Below, piece after piece: positions 32,833-41,568 of a stretch of 64,000 nucleotides of DNA (position 1 is its first letter; each line of letters starts with the position of its first letter). Under the pieces are notes generated by a model. That model did not search any database. It worked only from the letters and a program-made list of their open reading frames with translations, and was not told the origin of the DNA. Source of the stretch: Blastococcus sp. CPCC 205250 (GTDB lineage Bacteria; Actinomycetota; Actinomycetes; Mycobacteriales; Geodermatophilaceae); the NCBI RefSeq assembly GCF_019799925.1, contig NZ_JABGCG010000001.1, positions 310,001 to 374,000 on the forward strand. Direction: 5' to 3'. The position numbers were made by a program, and so were the translations under genes.

Positions 32833-33593
32833 CCGATCTGCGGTTCGGACGGATGTCGGCGGGTCTGCTGCAACGGCTCCGCCCGGTCCCGGTGAACCCC
32901 ACCTACCTCCGCGAGGTCGCGCTCGAGGTGCTGCCCGAGCTCGCGACCCCGCGGTTGCGGGTGGTGCTCACCGACGACCGCGTCGACGGCCCCGTCGTCG
33001 TGCTGCGGGAGGACGAGCGCGCGCTGCGCACCCCGCTGCGCGACCTGGCCGAGGACATGACCGCGGCGGGCGTCCCGCCGACGGCCGGCGCGCTCGCGGC
33101 GGCCCTCTCCTCCTGGGTCGCCCACCGGCCGGTCCCCGACGCGGCGGCCGCCACGTACGGGGTCGCGGTGCTGGACTGGACCGACGCACGCCAGGCCGCG
33201 GTCGGCTGGCGGGTCGTCGTCCGCCGCGACGAGGTGGCCCTGCCCTGGACGCCGTCGTCGTCCACGGGCCCCGAGGGCGTCGCCGCGGTCCGCGCCGCGG
33301 CCGTGGGGCGCTCGGCGGCCGTGCAGACCGAGCTCCGGGTGCAGGGTCCGGTGGCGCTGTGGTCGCACCCGGCGGTGCCGCTGCTGGCCTCGGCGCCCCT
33401 CACCGCGCCGCAGCGGGTGCTGGACCGCGTCGCCGAGGCCGGTCTGGTCATGCCGGACATGCAGGTGGTGCTCACGCCCGGGCGGCCGGTGGCCGGCGCG
33501 GACGCCGGGGTGGCGGCGCGGCTGGCCGAGGCGACCGGCGAGCCGTGCGTCCGCCTGCCGTGGCGGGCCCTGCCCACCCTGCCCTGGATCTGA
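32829..33593 (+). CDS. Uncharacterised 254-aa protein
   Basis: I do not recognise this protein. It starts at GTG 32829, overlapping the previous stop by four bases, so the pair is translationally coupled. The sequence is a mixed alpha/beta soluble protein (LRVVLTDDRVDGPVVVLRED, YGVAVLDWTDARQAAVGWRV, MPDMQVVLTPGRPVAGADAG) without signal peptide, membrane helices or catalytic motifs I can name. It ends 15 nt from the convergent NlpC-VanY gene. Location after a sigma-like gene and the flagellar locus is the only functional hint. Confidence 0.7.
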   Translation: MTDLRFGRMSAGLLQRLRPVPVNPTYLREVALEVLPELATPRLRVVLTDDRVDGPVVVLREDERALRTPLRDLAEDMTAAGVPPTAGALAAALSSWVAHRPVPDAAAATYGVAVLDWTDARQAAVGWRVVVRRDEVALPWTPSSSTGPEGVAAVRAAAVGRSAAVQTELRVQGPVALWSHPAVPLLASAPLTAPQRVLDRVAEAGLVMPDMQVVLTPGRPVAGADAGVAARLAEATGEPCVRLPWRALPTLPWI

Positions 33594-33608
33594 GGGCCGC
33601 GTCCCCCC

Positions 33609-35618
33609 TCAGTCGAGGAGGTGGCCGAACTCCCAGTGCCACGGCTCGGGCTTCTCGCCGCCCGGGCCGGCCCAGTCGGGCTGGACGAAGCCGAACCGGC
33701 CCGCGTTCGCCGTCATCCAGCGCCACTCGGCGCTGCCGCCGTGGTTCACGCCGCCGCACAGGTCGACCGCCAGCGCCCAGCCGTGGTTGGACGTCCCCGG
33801 GACCGCCGCCAGGCGCGGCTTGGCGCGGAAGGCGGACACCTGGGCGGCGAAGGACCGGTAGGAGTCGGTGATGCACATCGGGCGGCCGAAGGTCCGGGCG
33901 AAGGCGTCGGCCAGGGCGGTGTAGCCGGCCGCGGCGTCGCAGCGCAGGGCGTGCGACGGGGCGATCGGGCACAGCGCCGAGGTCGGGATGCGGCCGTTGC
34001 CGAACCCGCCCCACTCGGGGCGCACCGGCCCGACGGGCACCGGTGGGGTGCCGCAGGCGCTGTTGCCGGAGACCGAGGCGGGCAGCGGGGGGTTGGGCTC
34101 GGCCGGCGCCGGCAGGGTGACCCGCACCGTCCCGGTCGCGCCCGTCATGACCCGCACGCCCACCGCCCAGCCGGCGCCCGAGGCGCCGAGGACCTGGCCC
34201 TCACCGAGGTAGAGCGCGACGTCCGCGCCGCCGTCGGTGAAGACGAGGTCGCCGATCTGCAGCTGGGACGCCGGGACCGGCGCGCCGGTGCGCCACTGGT
34301 CACCCGCGGAGGTGGGCAGCCCGAAGCCGGCCTGCATCCACGCCGCGGCGGTGAGGCCGCTGCAGTCGTAGGCGTCGGGACCGGTCCCCCCGACCGCGTA
34401 GGGCCGGCCGAGCTGGGCGAACGCGACGCTGACGGCGGCGACGGTCTCGGCGGGCAGCACGGTCACCGGCCGGTTGCCGGCCACCGCCACGGCGATCCCG
34501 GGGATCGGCGCGCCGACGGGGTCGAGCGCGGGGGAGAAGCCCGCGGGCAGGTCGCCCGGGTCGGCCAGCGCGGCGGCCGGCGGCGGCTGGACGCCGGCGG
34601 CGGCCAGGGTGCCGAGGTAGTCCTGCCAGCGGCGCAGGGCGGAGGCGTTGCGCTCCTGCTGCTCCGCGGCGGCCGGGACGGCGCCCAGGACGGCCAGCTG
34701 CGCGGTGGTGGCCGGGGTCAGCTCGGCGACCCGGGCGCGGACGTCGGCGAGCAGCGCCTCGGACTCGGCGACGCCGGCGTCGACGGCGACCTGAGCGGCG
34801 AGGGTGGCGGTGGCGGCCGCGGTGGCGGCCTGCTGCGCGCGGGCGGCGCGGACGACGTCGACGTCGCGCTGCGCGTCGGTGCGCTCGGCGACCCCCTGCA
34901 GCCAGAGGACGTCGGCGGCGGTGCCGGGCGCGTGCACGTCCAGGGCGAGCAGCGGCGTCCGCTCCTCGGGGGTCATCCGGTACAGGTCCGCGGCGCCGTC
35001 ACCCACGACGGCCTGCGCGGCCTCGGCCGCGGCCCGGGCCTGCGCCTCGGCGGCCTCGGCCCGGGCCAGCGCGTCCCGCCGGCCGACGAGGTCCTGCTGC
35101 AGCCAGCGGTAGCGGGCGGCGCTGTCGGCGAGGCTCTGATGGGTCGTGACGGCCAGGCCGGCCGGATCGGTGCCGGCCGCGGTCGCGGGGGCCGGCGGGG
35201 TGGGGGACAGGGCGCCGGCGAGCACGGGCAGCACGACGCCGACGGCGACCACGAGCGCGCGGCGCTTCCAGTGCCGGACGTCCGAGGCGGCGAGCAGGCG
35301 ACGCCACGCGGGAGGGCGGGCGGGACGGCGCTTCGCCGACCGGGCGGCCGGCCGCCGGGTCGACGAGGAGCGCCCCGCCGTGCTCTTCCGCGCGGTGGTC
35401 GTCCGGGCCGTGCCGCCCGTCCTGGCGGGCGGGGTGGTGGTCTGGCCGGCCGCCGCGCGGGCGGCGAGCAGGGCGCGGAGGGCTGCGGCCTCCTGGGCCG
35501 TCAGCGGTGTGCGGGTCGCGGAGGACCGGGCCGGGGTGGACCGGGCGGCGGTGGGCCGGGTGGCCGTGGGCCGGGCGGTGCGGGTCGCCCGGGGGGCGGG
35601 CGTGCGTGGTGCGGGCAC
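33609..35618 (-). CDS. Secreted NlpC/P60-like - VanY-type carboxypeptidase fusion
   Basis: The 669-aa product has a 115-residue Thr/Ala/Arg-rich cytoplasmic tail, a membrane or signal helix (about 119-137), an Ala-rich coiled coil (about 160-335), an NlpC/P60 domain (about 390-500) and a peptidase M15 VanY-type domain (about 570-669). The M15 metal site is intact: SNHGWALAVD with His612 and Asp619, and WHWEF with His661 and Glu663. The NlpC domain keeps Cys419 (DCSGL), but the usual catalytic His is replaced by Asp466 (ADVALYLG), so it may bind rather than cut. Likely role: D,D- or D,L-trimming of peptidoglycan outside the membrane. GTG at 35618. Confidence 0.88.
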   Translation of the reverse strand: MPAPRTPAPRATRTARPTATRPTAARSTPARSSATRTPLTAQEAAALRALLAARAAAGQTTTPPARTGGTARTTTARKSTAGRSSSTRRPAARSAKRRPARPPAWRRLLAASDVRHWKRRALVVAVGVVLPVLAGALSPTPPAPATAAGTDPAGLAVTTHQSLADSAARYRWLQQDLVGRRDALARAEAAEAQARAAAEAAQAVVGDGAADLYRMTPEERTPLLALDVHAPGTAADVLWLQGVAERTDAQRDVDVVRAARAQQAATAAATATLAAQVAVDAGVAESEALLADVRARVAELTPATTAQLAVLGAVPAAAEQQERNASALRRWQDYLGTLAAAGVQPPPAAALADPGDLPAGFSPALDPVGAPIPGIAVAVAGNRPVTVLPAETVAAVSVAFAQLGRPYAVGGTGPDAYDCSGLTAAAWMQAGFGLPTSAGDQWRTGAPVPASQLQIGDLVFTDGGADVALYLGEGQVLGASGAGWAVGVRVMTGATGTVRVTLPAPAEPNPPLPASVSGNSACGTPPVPVGPVRPEWGGFGNGRIPTSALCPIAPSHALRCDAAAGYTALADAFARTFGRPMCITDSYRSFAAQVSAFRAKPRLAAVPGTSNHGWALAVDLCGGVNHGGSAEWRWMTANAGRFGFVQPDWAGPGGEKPEPWHWEFGHLLD

Positions 35619-35718
35619 TGCGGGTCCCCCGGCGGTCTCGTCCTACGTGGCCGGCGCGCTGCGGTGCAGCGGCCTCGCCGTCGTATCGACGGGACGCGGG
35701 GGTGCCCGGAGGGGCGGG

Positions 35719-35738
35719 GGAGGGGTGCTCACCCCTCC
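35719..35738 (-). terminator. Short hairpin at the end of the small gene
   Basis: Arms GGAGGGGTG and CACCCCTCC pair over 9 bp with a minimal loop, overlapping the stop of the 92-aa gene on the minus strand. It may end the gltA-side transcript. Confidence 0.4.
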
Positions 35739-36007
35739 GGGTGAGGGTGGTTTCCGGCCGGTGTCGCCCGATCGGTGGACAGGTCGCCCGACGCGGTCCA
35801 CCGCGGCTGGGCGGGTGCCCACCAGGCGCCGTGCTGCTCCACGAGGTCGACCCGGTGCTCGGTGCCGTCCTCGGTGCGGACGACGAGCGCGACCGCGGCG
35901 ATCCGCCGGGCCGCCTCCGGGCCGGGGGTCCCGCTCGGGAGGAGCCGCCCGGTCGCCAGCGGCAGCGGCGGCAGGACGATGACCTCCTCCCCGGACGGCT
36001 CGGACAC
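35729..36007 (-). CDS. Small uncharacterised protein downstream of gltA
   Basis: The 92-aa frame begins at GTG 36007, 11 nt after the gltA stop. It has an orderly beta-rich middle (RIAAVALVVRTEDGTEHRVD, LVEQHGAWWAPAQPRW) with Pro-rich ends. No family is recognised. Its position directly after gltA on the same strand and a hairpin at its end favour a real gene, but the Shine-Dalgarno is weak and the size small, so it could be spurious. Confidence 0.5.
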   Translation of the reverse strand: MSEPSGEEVIVLPPLPLATGRLLPSGTPGPEAARRIAAVALVVRTEDGTEHRVDLVEQHGAWWAPAQPRWTASGDLSTDRATPAGNHPHPEG

Positions 36008-36018
36008 GGAGGAGCCCG

Positions 36019-37335
36019 TCAGCGGTCGCCGAGCTCGACGAACGCGCGCTCGGTGGGACCGGTGTAGAGCTGACGGGGACGGCCGATCTTCGTCGCCGGG
36101 TCGGCGATCATCTCGCGCCACTGGGCGATCCAGCCGGGCAGCCGGCCGAGGGCGAACAGGACGGTGAACATCCGCGTCGGGAAGCCCATCGCCCGGTAGA
36201 TCAGCCCGGTGTAGAAGTCGACGTTCGGGTAGAGCTTGCGCTGCACGAAGTAGTCGTCGGAGAGCGCGATCTCCTCCAGCTGCCGGGCGAGGTCCAGCAG
36301 CTGGCTGTTGCCGCCCAGCTTGTCGAGCACGCTGTCGGCGGTCTGCTTCACGATCGACGCGCGCGGGTCGTAGTTCTTGTAGACCCGGTGGCCGAAGCCC
36401 ATGAGCTTGACGCCGGGCTCCTTGTTCTTCACCCGGTCGACGAAGCGGCGGATGTCGCCGCCGTCGCGCTGGATGTCCTCGAGCATCTCCAGCACCGACT
36501 GGTTGGCCCCGCCGTGCAGCGGTCCGAACAGGGCGTTGATGCCCGCGGAGACCGAGGCGAAGAGGTTGGCGTGCGAGGAGCCGACCAGCCGCACCGTGGA
36601 CGTGGAGCAGTTCTGCTCGTGGTCGGCGTGCAGCACGAACAGCATGTCCAGGGCCGCCGCCAGCTCGGGGTCGACCTCGTAGGGCTCGGCGGGGAAGCCG
36701 AACGTCATCCGGAGGAAGTTCTCCACGAGGCCGAGGGAGTTGTCCGGGTAGAGGAACGGCTGCCCGACCGACTTCTTGTACGCGTAGGCGGCGATCGTCG
36801 GCAGCTTGGCCAGCAGCCGCAGCGTGGAGATCTCCACCTGGCGCTCGTCGAAGGGGTCCAGCGAGTCCTGGTAGAAGGTCGACAGCGCGCTGACCGCGGA
36901 GGAGAGCACCGGCATCGGGTGCGCGTCCAGCGGGAACCCCTTGAAGAACTGCTTGAGGTCCTCGTGCAGCAGCGTGTGCCGGCGGATGCTCGAGTCGAAG
37001 GCGGCCAGCTGGTCGGCCGTGGGCAGCTCGCCGTAGATCAGCAGGTAGCTGACCTCGACGAAGCTGGCCTTGCCGGCGAGCTGGTCGATCGGGTAGCCGC
37101 GGTAGCGCAGGATCCCGGCGTCACCGTCGATGTAGGTGATCGCCGACGTGCACGCCGCGGTGTTCACGAAGCCGATGTCGAGTGCCACGCGGCCGGTCGT
37201 GGCCAGCAGCTTGCTCGTGTCGAACCCGTCGGACCCCTCGGTCGCGGGGACGACGGGCAAGGGCAGTTCTCCACCGGGGTAGCGCAGGGCGACGTCGGGG
37301 GGAGCTACGTCACCGGCGCTCGAGGTCTCGGTCAT
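36019..37335 (-). CDS. gltA: Citrate synthase
   Basis: Citrate synthase condenses oxaloacetate and acetyl-CoA at the entry of the TCA cycle. The 438-aa product has LRYRGYPIDQLAGKASFVEV, the substrate-site regions HADHEQNCSTSTVR and GPLHGGANQSVLEML, and the signature FGHRVYKNYDPRA. The length and the N-terminal extension match the hexameric type II enzyme of Gram-negatives and actinobacteria, which can be NADH-sensitive. ATG at 37335. It stands alone apart from the small downstream frame; fumC, another TCA enzyme, lies 6 kb away across the sugar island. Confidence 0.97.
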   Translation of the reverse strand: MTETSSAGDVAPPDVALRYPGGELPLPVVPATEGSDGFDTSKLLATTGRVALDIGFVNTAACTSAITYIDGDAGILRYRGYPIDQLAGKASFVEVSYLLIYGELPTADQLAAFDSSIRRHTLLHEDLKQFFKGFPLDAHPMPVLSSAVSALSTFYQDSLDPFDERQVEISTLRLLAKLPTIAAYAYKKSVGQPFLYPDNSLGLVENFLRMTFGFPAEPYEVDPELAAALDMLFVLHADHEQNCSTSTVRLVGSSHANLFASVSAGINALFGPLHGGANQSVLEMLEDIQRDGGDIRRFVDRVKNKEPGVKLMGFGHRVYKNYDPRASIVKQTADSVLDKLGGNSQLLDLARQLEEIALSDDYFVQRKLYPNVDFYTGLIYRAMGFPTRMFTVLFALGRLPGWIAQWREMIADPATKIGRPRQLYTGPTERAFVELGDR

Positions 37336-37390
37336 CGAGGGGGACGCTACTCACTCCCGCCTGGCCCGCACCACGGCGCTCGTCCCTGGG

Positions 37391-38395
37391 TCAGTCCGGG
37401 ATGCTGTCGTCCAGCTCGGTGGAGAGCCGGCCGAGGACGGCGGGGCCGTGTGCCCGGGTGAGCAGGGGCTGCGTCGGGTCGAGGGGGACCGCACCGTCGA
37501 CCTCGGCCAGGGCCACCGTGCACAGGTAGGCGGCTTCGAGTCCGGCCACCATCGCGGGAGCCGCCGGGAGGGTGGCGTAGTTGTCGGCGGCGATCCGGAG
37601 GGCTGTCGCGTAGGCCCGCCGTTGCTGCGCCGGCTCGGACAGGAAGCCCTGACGCCGGCTCCAGTCGAGCACCACGGGCCAGTCCAGGGCACCACGGATG
37701 AGCCGGGCCATGTCGCCGGAACGCTGACTCGGGTGCCGACGGAAGGAGCTCAGCGTGCGGGGTGAGTAGAACGCCGGACCCTGCGCCAGCAGTGTCAGGG
37801 ACAGGACCAGGTCGCCGAGGGCGGCCAGCCGGCGGCCGTCGACCTGCCAGAGCCCGGCCGGGTCGACAGCGGTGCGGCGGAAGAGGATGGTCGTCAGCTC
37901 GCCGATGACGTTCGTGCAGTTGGTCAGGACGACGTTCCCCAGCTCGTGCCCGTCCAGCCGCCCCGGCCGGTCGGCCAGGGCGGCCAGTTCACCACCGGCG
38001 ACGGGGCGCCCGTCCTCGCCGACCATGGAACGCCGGGAGAACGCGATCTGCGCCCCCTCGGTGCCCTCCAGGCCGCGGACGAGGTCGCGCACGCAGTCGC
38101 GCATGAGCAGGTCGTCGTGCAGGAGGTACTTGACGTACTCCCCGCGGGCGGCCTCCAGCAGCCGGATCGGGTTGTCGTAGGCGCCGACGTTGCTCTCGTG
38201 GCGGATGACCCGGACCCTCGGGTCGGCGGCAGCGGTGGAGCTCAGGATCTCCGGTGTCGAGTCGGTGGAGGCGTCGTCGCCCACGACGATCTCGATCTCC
38301 TTGTACGACTGCTCCAGCGCCGAGCGCAGGGTCTTCTTCAGGAAGCGCTCGCCGTTGTACGTCGGGATCAGGATGCTGACGAGTGGGTCAGCCAC
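37391..38395 (-). CDS. Family 2 glycosyltransferase
   Basis: The 334-aa product starts with the GT2 pattern VSILIPTYNGERFLKKTLRS and IEIVVGDDASTDST, and has HDDLLMRD near residue 95, the expected DxD position. GT-A fold inverting transferases of this type move a sugar from a nucleotide to a glycan or lipid. The C-terminal part (about 200-334) is helical and lacks membrane spans. GTG at 38395 is the first codon that leaves only a few residues before the conserved strand. It is divergent from the GNAT-methyltransferase genes and probably acts in the same sugar pathway; the acceptor is unknown. Confidence 0.85.
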   Translation of the reverse strand: MADPLVSILIPTYNGERFLKKTLRSALEQSYKEIEIVVGDDASTDSTPEILSSTAAADPRVRVIRHESNVGAYDNPIRLLEAARGEYVKYLLHDDLLMRDCVRDLVRGLEGTEGAQIAFSRRSMVGEDGRPVAGGELAALADRPGRLDGHELGNVVLTNCTNVIGELTTILFRRTAVDPAGLWQVDGRRLAALGDLVLSLTLLAQGPAFYSPRTLSSFRRHPSQRSGDMARLIRGALDWPVVLDWSRRQGFLSEPAQQRRAYATALRIAADNYATLPAAPAMVAGLEAAYLCTVALAEVDGAVPLDPTQPLLTRAHGPAVLGRLSTELDDSIPD

Positions 38396-38495
38396 GTCGT
38401 GCCCCGTGCTGTGGGACGACGGCCTGGACGCTCGAGGACATGGACCCAGGGAACAGGATGACCGCGTCGCCGGGAACCGGACGCGAGGGGCAGAC

Positions 38496-39446
38496 TTGAC
38501 GACCGTGGGGGAGCTCGTTGGTGGAGGTCTGCTGTTCTGCCGTCCGGAGTTCCACGATCTCAACGGCGTGCCGGCCGACCGTCGTTGGAGCTACGCCCAC
38601 CACGAGGGCGGCCGGCTGGTCGCTGTGCTCGCGGGCGTGGTCAGCGAGGGCGTACTGCACTCGGGGTACAGCGCACCCTTCGGGGGACCCGATTGGGCGC
38701 GGGCCGATCCGACCCTGGACGACGTCCTCGGCCTCGTCGACGGCGCGGTGGCGGCGGCACGCGCCGACGGCCTCGGCGCGCTGCGAGTGGTCTGCCGTCC
38801 GGCCGAGTACTCCCCGGCGGAGCCGCTGCTCGAGTACGCACTGCACCGAGCGGGCGCCCGGCTCGAGCTGTGCGGCCTGAACCACACCATCGACCTGCGC
38901 TCGTTGGCCGCCGGCGGCGACCCCCTGGGACTGCTGGGCAAGAAGCGCGCCCGTGACGTCCGGGCGGACCTCCGGCTCCCCTACGCCCTGGTGGACGCTG
39001 AGGACAGCCTGCTGCTCGCCGCCTGCACCGATGTCCTCGAGGCCAACCGGGCCGCGCACGGACGGGCGCCCGGGCTGCCCGCGGAGTACCTCGCCCGGGC
39101 ACGGACCGTCTTCCCCGGCCGGATCCTGGCGTACCTCCTCCGCCACGACGGCCAGGACGTCGCCGCCGCGGTCGTCTACCGGGTGCTGGACGACGTCGAC
39201 CTGCTCGTCGCCTGGGGCGACCGGCCGGATCACGGCCTGCAGCGCTCGCCCATGAACGTGCTCGCCCACCTGCTGGTCGAGCGGTCCGTGGCGCGGGGTG
39301 CCCGGCTGCTCGACCTGGGCCCGTCCAGCGAGCACGACGGCGCACCCAACCCCGGGTTGGCGCAGTTCAAACGCAGCGTCGGCGCCGTCCCGGGTACCCG
39401 CAAGGTGTTGGTAGCGTCGCTGGGGACCAGGGGGGACGCCGGATGA
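38496..39446 (+). CDS. GNAT/FemAB-like acyltransferase
   Basis: The 316-aa product has two GNAT-like halves: an N-terminal half with LGALRVVCRPAEYSPAEPLL and a C-terminal half with RILAYLLRHDGQDVAAAVVY, NVLAHLLVERSVARGARLLD and NPGLAQFKRSVGAVP, the last resembling FemAB/BioF2-like (GNAT_2) proteins that acylate sugars or cell-wall amino groups. TTG at 38496 is chosen because GAGGGG precedes it by six bases; GTG at 38505 is the alternative. Its stop overlaps the methyltransferase start (ATGA). With the aminotransferase nearby it may N-acylate an amino sugar; this is inference. Confidence 0.7.
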   Translation: MTTVGELVGGGLLFCRPEFHDLNGVPADRRWSYAHHEGGRLVAVLAGVVSEGVLHSGYSAPFGGPDWARADPTLDDVLGLVDGAVAAARADGLGALRVVCRPAEYSPAEPLLEYALHRAGARLELCGLNHTIDLRSLAAGGDPLGLLGKKRARDVRADLRLPYALVDAEDSLLLAACTDVLEANRAAHGRAPGLPAEYLARARTVFPGRILAYLLRHDGQDVAAAVVYRVLDDVDLLVAWGDRPDHGLQRSPMNVLAHLLVERSVARGARLLDLGPSSEHDGAPNPGLAQFKRSVGAVPGTRKVLVASLGTRGDAG

Positions 39447-40192
39447 GCGATGTGCCGCGCGACCTCGCGGGCTACGCCGAGGAGTACGGCCGGTCGCCCT
39501 TCGAGCCGCTGCAGGTCGTGTACCGCCGCCGCCGGGTACTGACTCGCGTGGCGGCCGCGGCCCCGCGCCGGCTGCTGGAGATCGGCTGCGGCGAGGTGCC
39601 GTTGTTCGTCGACCTGCCGGGCCTCGCTTGCACGGTGGTGGAGCCCGCGCCCGCCTTCGCAGCGCACGCTCGCCGCCTCGCGGAGGGCCGCGCGGACGTC
39701 GCCGTGGTGCAGGCGCCCGCCGAGGACGTCGTGCCCGACGACGTCGGCGGCCGGTTCGACATGGTCGTGCTCAGCGGGTTGCTGCACGAGGTCCCCGACC
39801 CGCAGCTGTTGCTCGCAAGCGCCCGCACGCTGTGCGCGCCGGGTGGGGTGCTGCACGTGAACGTGCCCAGCGCGCGCTCGCTGCACCGGCTGCTCGCCGT
39901 GGCGATGGATCTCATCCCGCACCCGGCGGCCGAGTCGGCGAACCAGCGGCGTCTGCAACAACAGCGGGTGTACGACGTCGGGGGTCTCGAGCGGGAGCTC
40001 GGGCAGGCCGGCTTCGTGGTGCGCGAGCGCGGCAGCATCCTGGTCAAGCCCTTCACCCACGCGCAGATGCAGCGCCTGGTGGACGACGGGTTCCTCACCT
40101 CGCAGATGCTCGACGGCCTCGACCGGCTGACCGAGCAGCTACCGGAGCTGGGATCGGAGATCTGGGTGGACGCGGAGCTCCCCCGTGACTGA
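39443..40192 (+). CDS. SAM-dependent methyltransferase
   Basis: This class I methyltransferase has the AdoMet-binding motif LLEIGCGEVPLFVDLPG at about residue 44, the acidic loop VVEPAPAFAAHA, and FDMVVLSGLLHEVPDPQLLL as motif II/post. The C-terminal part (LVKPFTHAQMQRLVDDGFLT) is helical. At 249 aa it matches sugar or small-molecule methyltransferases of biosynthetic islands. It overlaps both neighbours (ATGA with the GNAT gene, 8 nt with the next gene), so the three plus-strand genes form one coupled unit. Substrate is not evident. Confidence 0.85.
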   Translation: MSDVPRDLAGYAEEYGRSPFEPLQVVYRRRRVLTRVAAAAPRRLLEIGCGEVPLFVDLPGLACTVVEPAPAFAAHARRLAEGRADVAVVQAPAEDVVPDDVGGRFDMVVLSGLLHEVPDPQLLLASARTLCAPGGVLHVNVPSARSLHRLLAVAMDLIPHPAAESANQRRLQQQRVYDVGGLERELGQAGFVVRERGSILVKPFTHAQMQRLVDDGFLTSQMLDGLDRLTEQLPELGSEIWVDAELPRD

Positions 40193-41561
40193 CGCGCTGC
40201 TCGTGGGGAACAACCTCGCCGTACTGGTCGCCGCCGTGGAGCTGGGCGAGGCCGGCCGCCAGGTCGTGCTGATCACCGACGGCCGGCCTGCGGGCGGCCA
40301 CTTCCGCGGGCGGACCGTCGCCGGCACGACCTTCGACGTCGGCATGGTGGTCCTCGAGCGGAGCCGCAGCTCGGCCCCGCCGCCGGACCCGACCGGCTAC
40401 CGGCCCGAGCGCCGGTACGACTGGACCCGTTTCGGGACGCTGATCGACGACTGGCTCGGCGAGCACGCCCAGCTGCGGCGCACGCCCACCCCCGAGGCCC
40501 TCGTCGAGGGGCGTCGCCGGCCGGACCACCTGCTGGCCGATCGGCTCGACGTGCTCGCCGACCTGGACGTGCCCCCGCCGGCTCTGCTGTCCCGCGACGA
40601 CTCGGCCCACGCCGCCGGGAAGACGACCGCGGCCGCCTACGACACGCTCACCTACGCGGAGGCGGCTCGGCTCAACCACGGGCCGGAGCTGCACGGCCGT
40701 CTGGTCGAGCCGTTCGCGGCGAAGGTGCTGGGGCCGCTGGCGGAGCAGCTGCTGGCCCGCTACCACCGCGCCGCCTGGCTGCCGCTGTACTGGCCCGAGA
40801 CACTGGCGGCGGCTCGCGACGGACGGCCCACCGGCCTGCCGGAGCACGCCTTCTGGACCACGGAGGGCGGCGCGGTGGCCGACGTGGTGGCCGGTCTGGA
40901 GGAGCGCCTCGCGCGGCTGCCGAACGTGCAGGTGTCCAACGCGCAGGTGACCTCGCTCGCCGGCGGAGGCGCCGGATGGGAGGTGCGGACGGCCGACGGC
41001 CTGGCGGTCTCCCATCCCCGGCCGGTCCTCGGCCTGGGCCACGACCGGATGCAGCAGCTCCTGGGGCTGCCGGTCACGGCGAAGCCCCCGGGCGCCCCCG
41101 TGGTCGTCGTCTGCTGTCTGGTGCGATCCGAGGCGATGACGACGCCGTCGCCGTGCCTGGCCGTCCTGGACCGTGCGCTCGTGGCCTACCGGGTGACCGA
41201 TCAGGACGCGATGGCCGGCCGCGACCCGGAGTGGCATCGCGTCGTGGTGGAGGCCGGCGCGTCCGGCTCCGGGGAGGACCTCGCCGCCGGTCTCGTCGCC
41301 GAGCTGTGCGAGCTCTTCGGGGTGGACCCGGTGGGCGCAGGGGAGGGGCTGCGTGACGTCCAGGTGCTCGCGAGCATGACCTCGGCCAGCGGGATCGCCG
41401 TCCCGACCGCGGCGGCTCTCGCCGCGGACGAGGCCGCACAGGCCGCGCTCGCGGATTCCTGCCCCCAGGCCCTGCGGACCGGGGTGCTGGCCGGGACAGG
41501 GGTCGCCTCGCTGAGCGACCAGGTCCTGCAGGGTCTGGCGGTCGCGGCGCAGTTGCGCTGA
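40185..41561 (+). CDS. FAD/NAD(P)-binding protein of amine-oxidase type
   Basis: The 458-aa product opens with a dinucleotide-binding fold (DALLVGNNLAVLVAAVELGE, then VVLITDG), but the GxGxxG is altered to VGNNLA. It resembles flavin amine oxidase or UDP-galactopyranose mutase-like proteins: a middle segment with LVEPFAAKVLGPLAEQLLAR and a late VGITLSDQV-type segment (TGVASLSDQVLQGLAVA). It is coupled to the methyltransferase. A role in sugar or pigment-like modification is possible; I cannot name the reaction and the altered nucleotide motif lowers confidence that it is catalytic. Confidence 0.6.
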   Translation: MTDALLVGNNLAVLVAAVELGEAGRQVVLITDGRPAGGHFRGRTVAGTTFDVGMVVLERSRSSAPPPDPTGYRPERRYDWTRFGTLIDDWLGEHAQLRRTPTPEALVEGRRRPDHLLADRLDVLADLDVPPPALLSRDDSAHAAGKTTAAAYDTLTYAEAARLNHGPELHGRLVEPFAAKVLGPLAEQLLARYHRAAWLPLYWPETLAAARDGRPTGLPEHAFWTTEGGAVADVVAGLEERLARLPNVQVSNAQVTSLAGGGAGWEVRTADGLAVSHPRPVLGLGHDRMQQLLGLPVTAKPPGAPVVVVCCLVRSEAMTTPSPCLAVLDRALVAYRVTDQDAMAGRDPEWHRVVVEAGASGSGEDLAAGLVAELCELFGVDPVGAGEGLRDVQVLASMTSASGIAVPTAAALAADEAAQAALADSCPQALRTGVLAGTGVASLSDQVLQGLAVAAQLR

Positions 41562-41568
41562 CGCGGGG

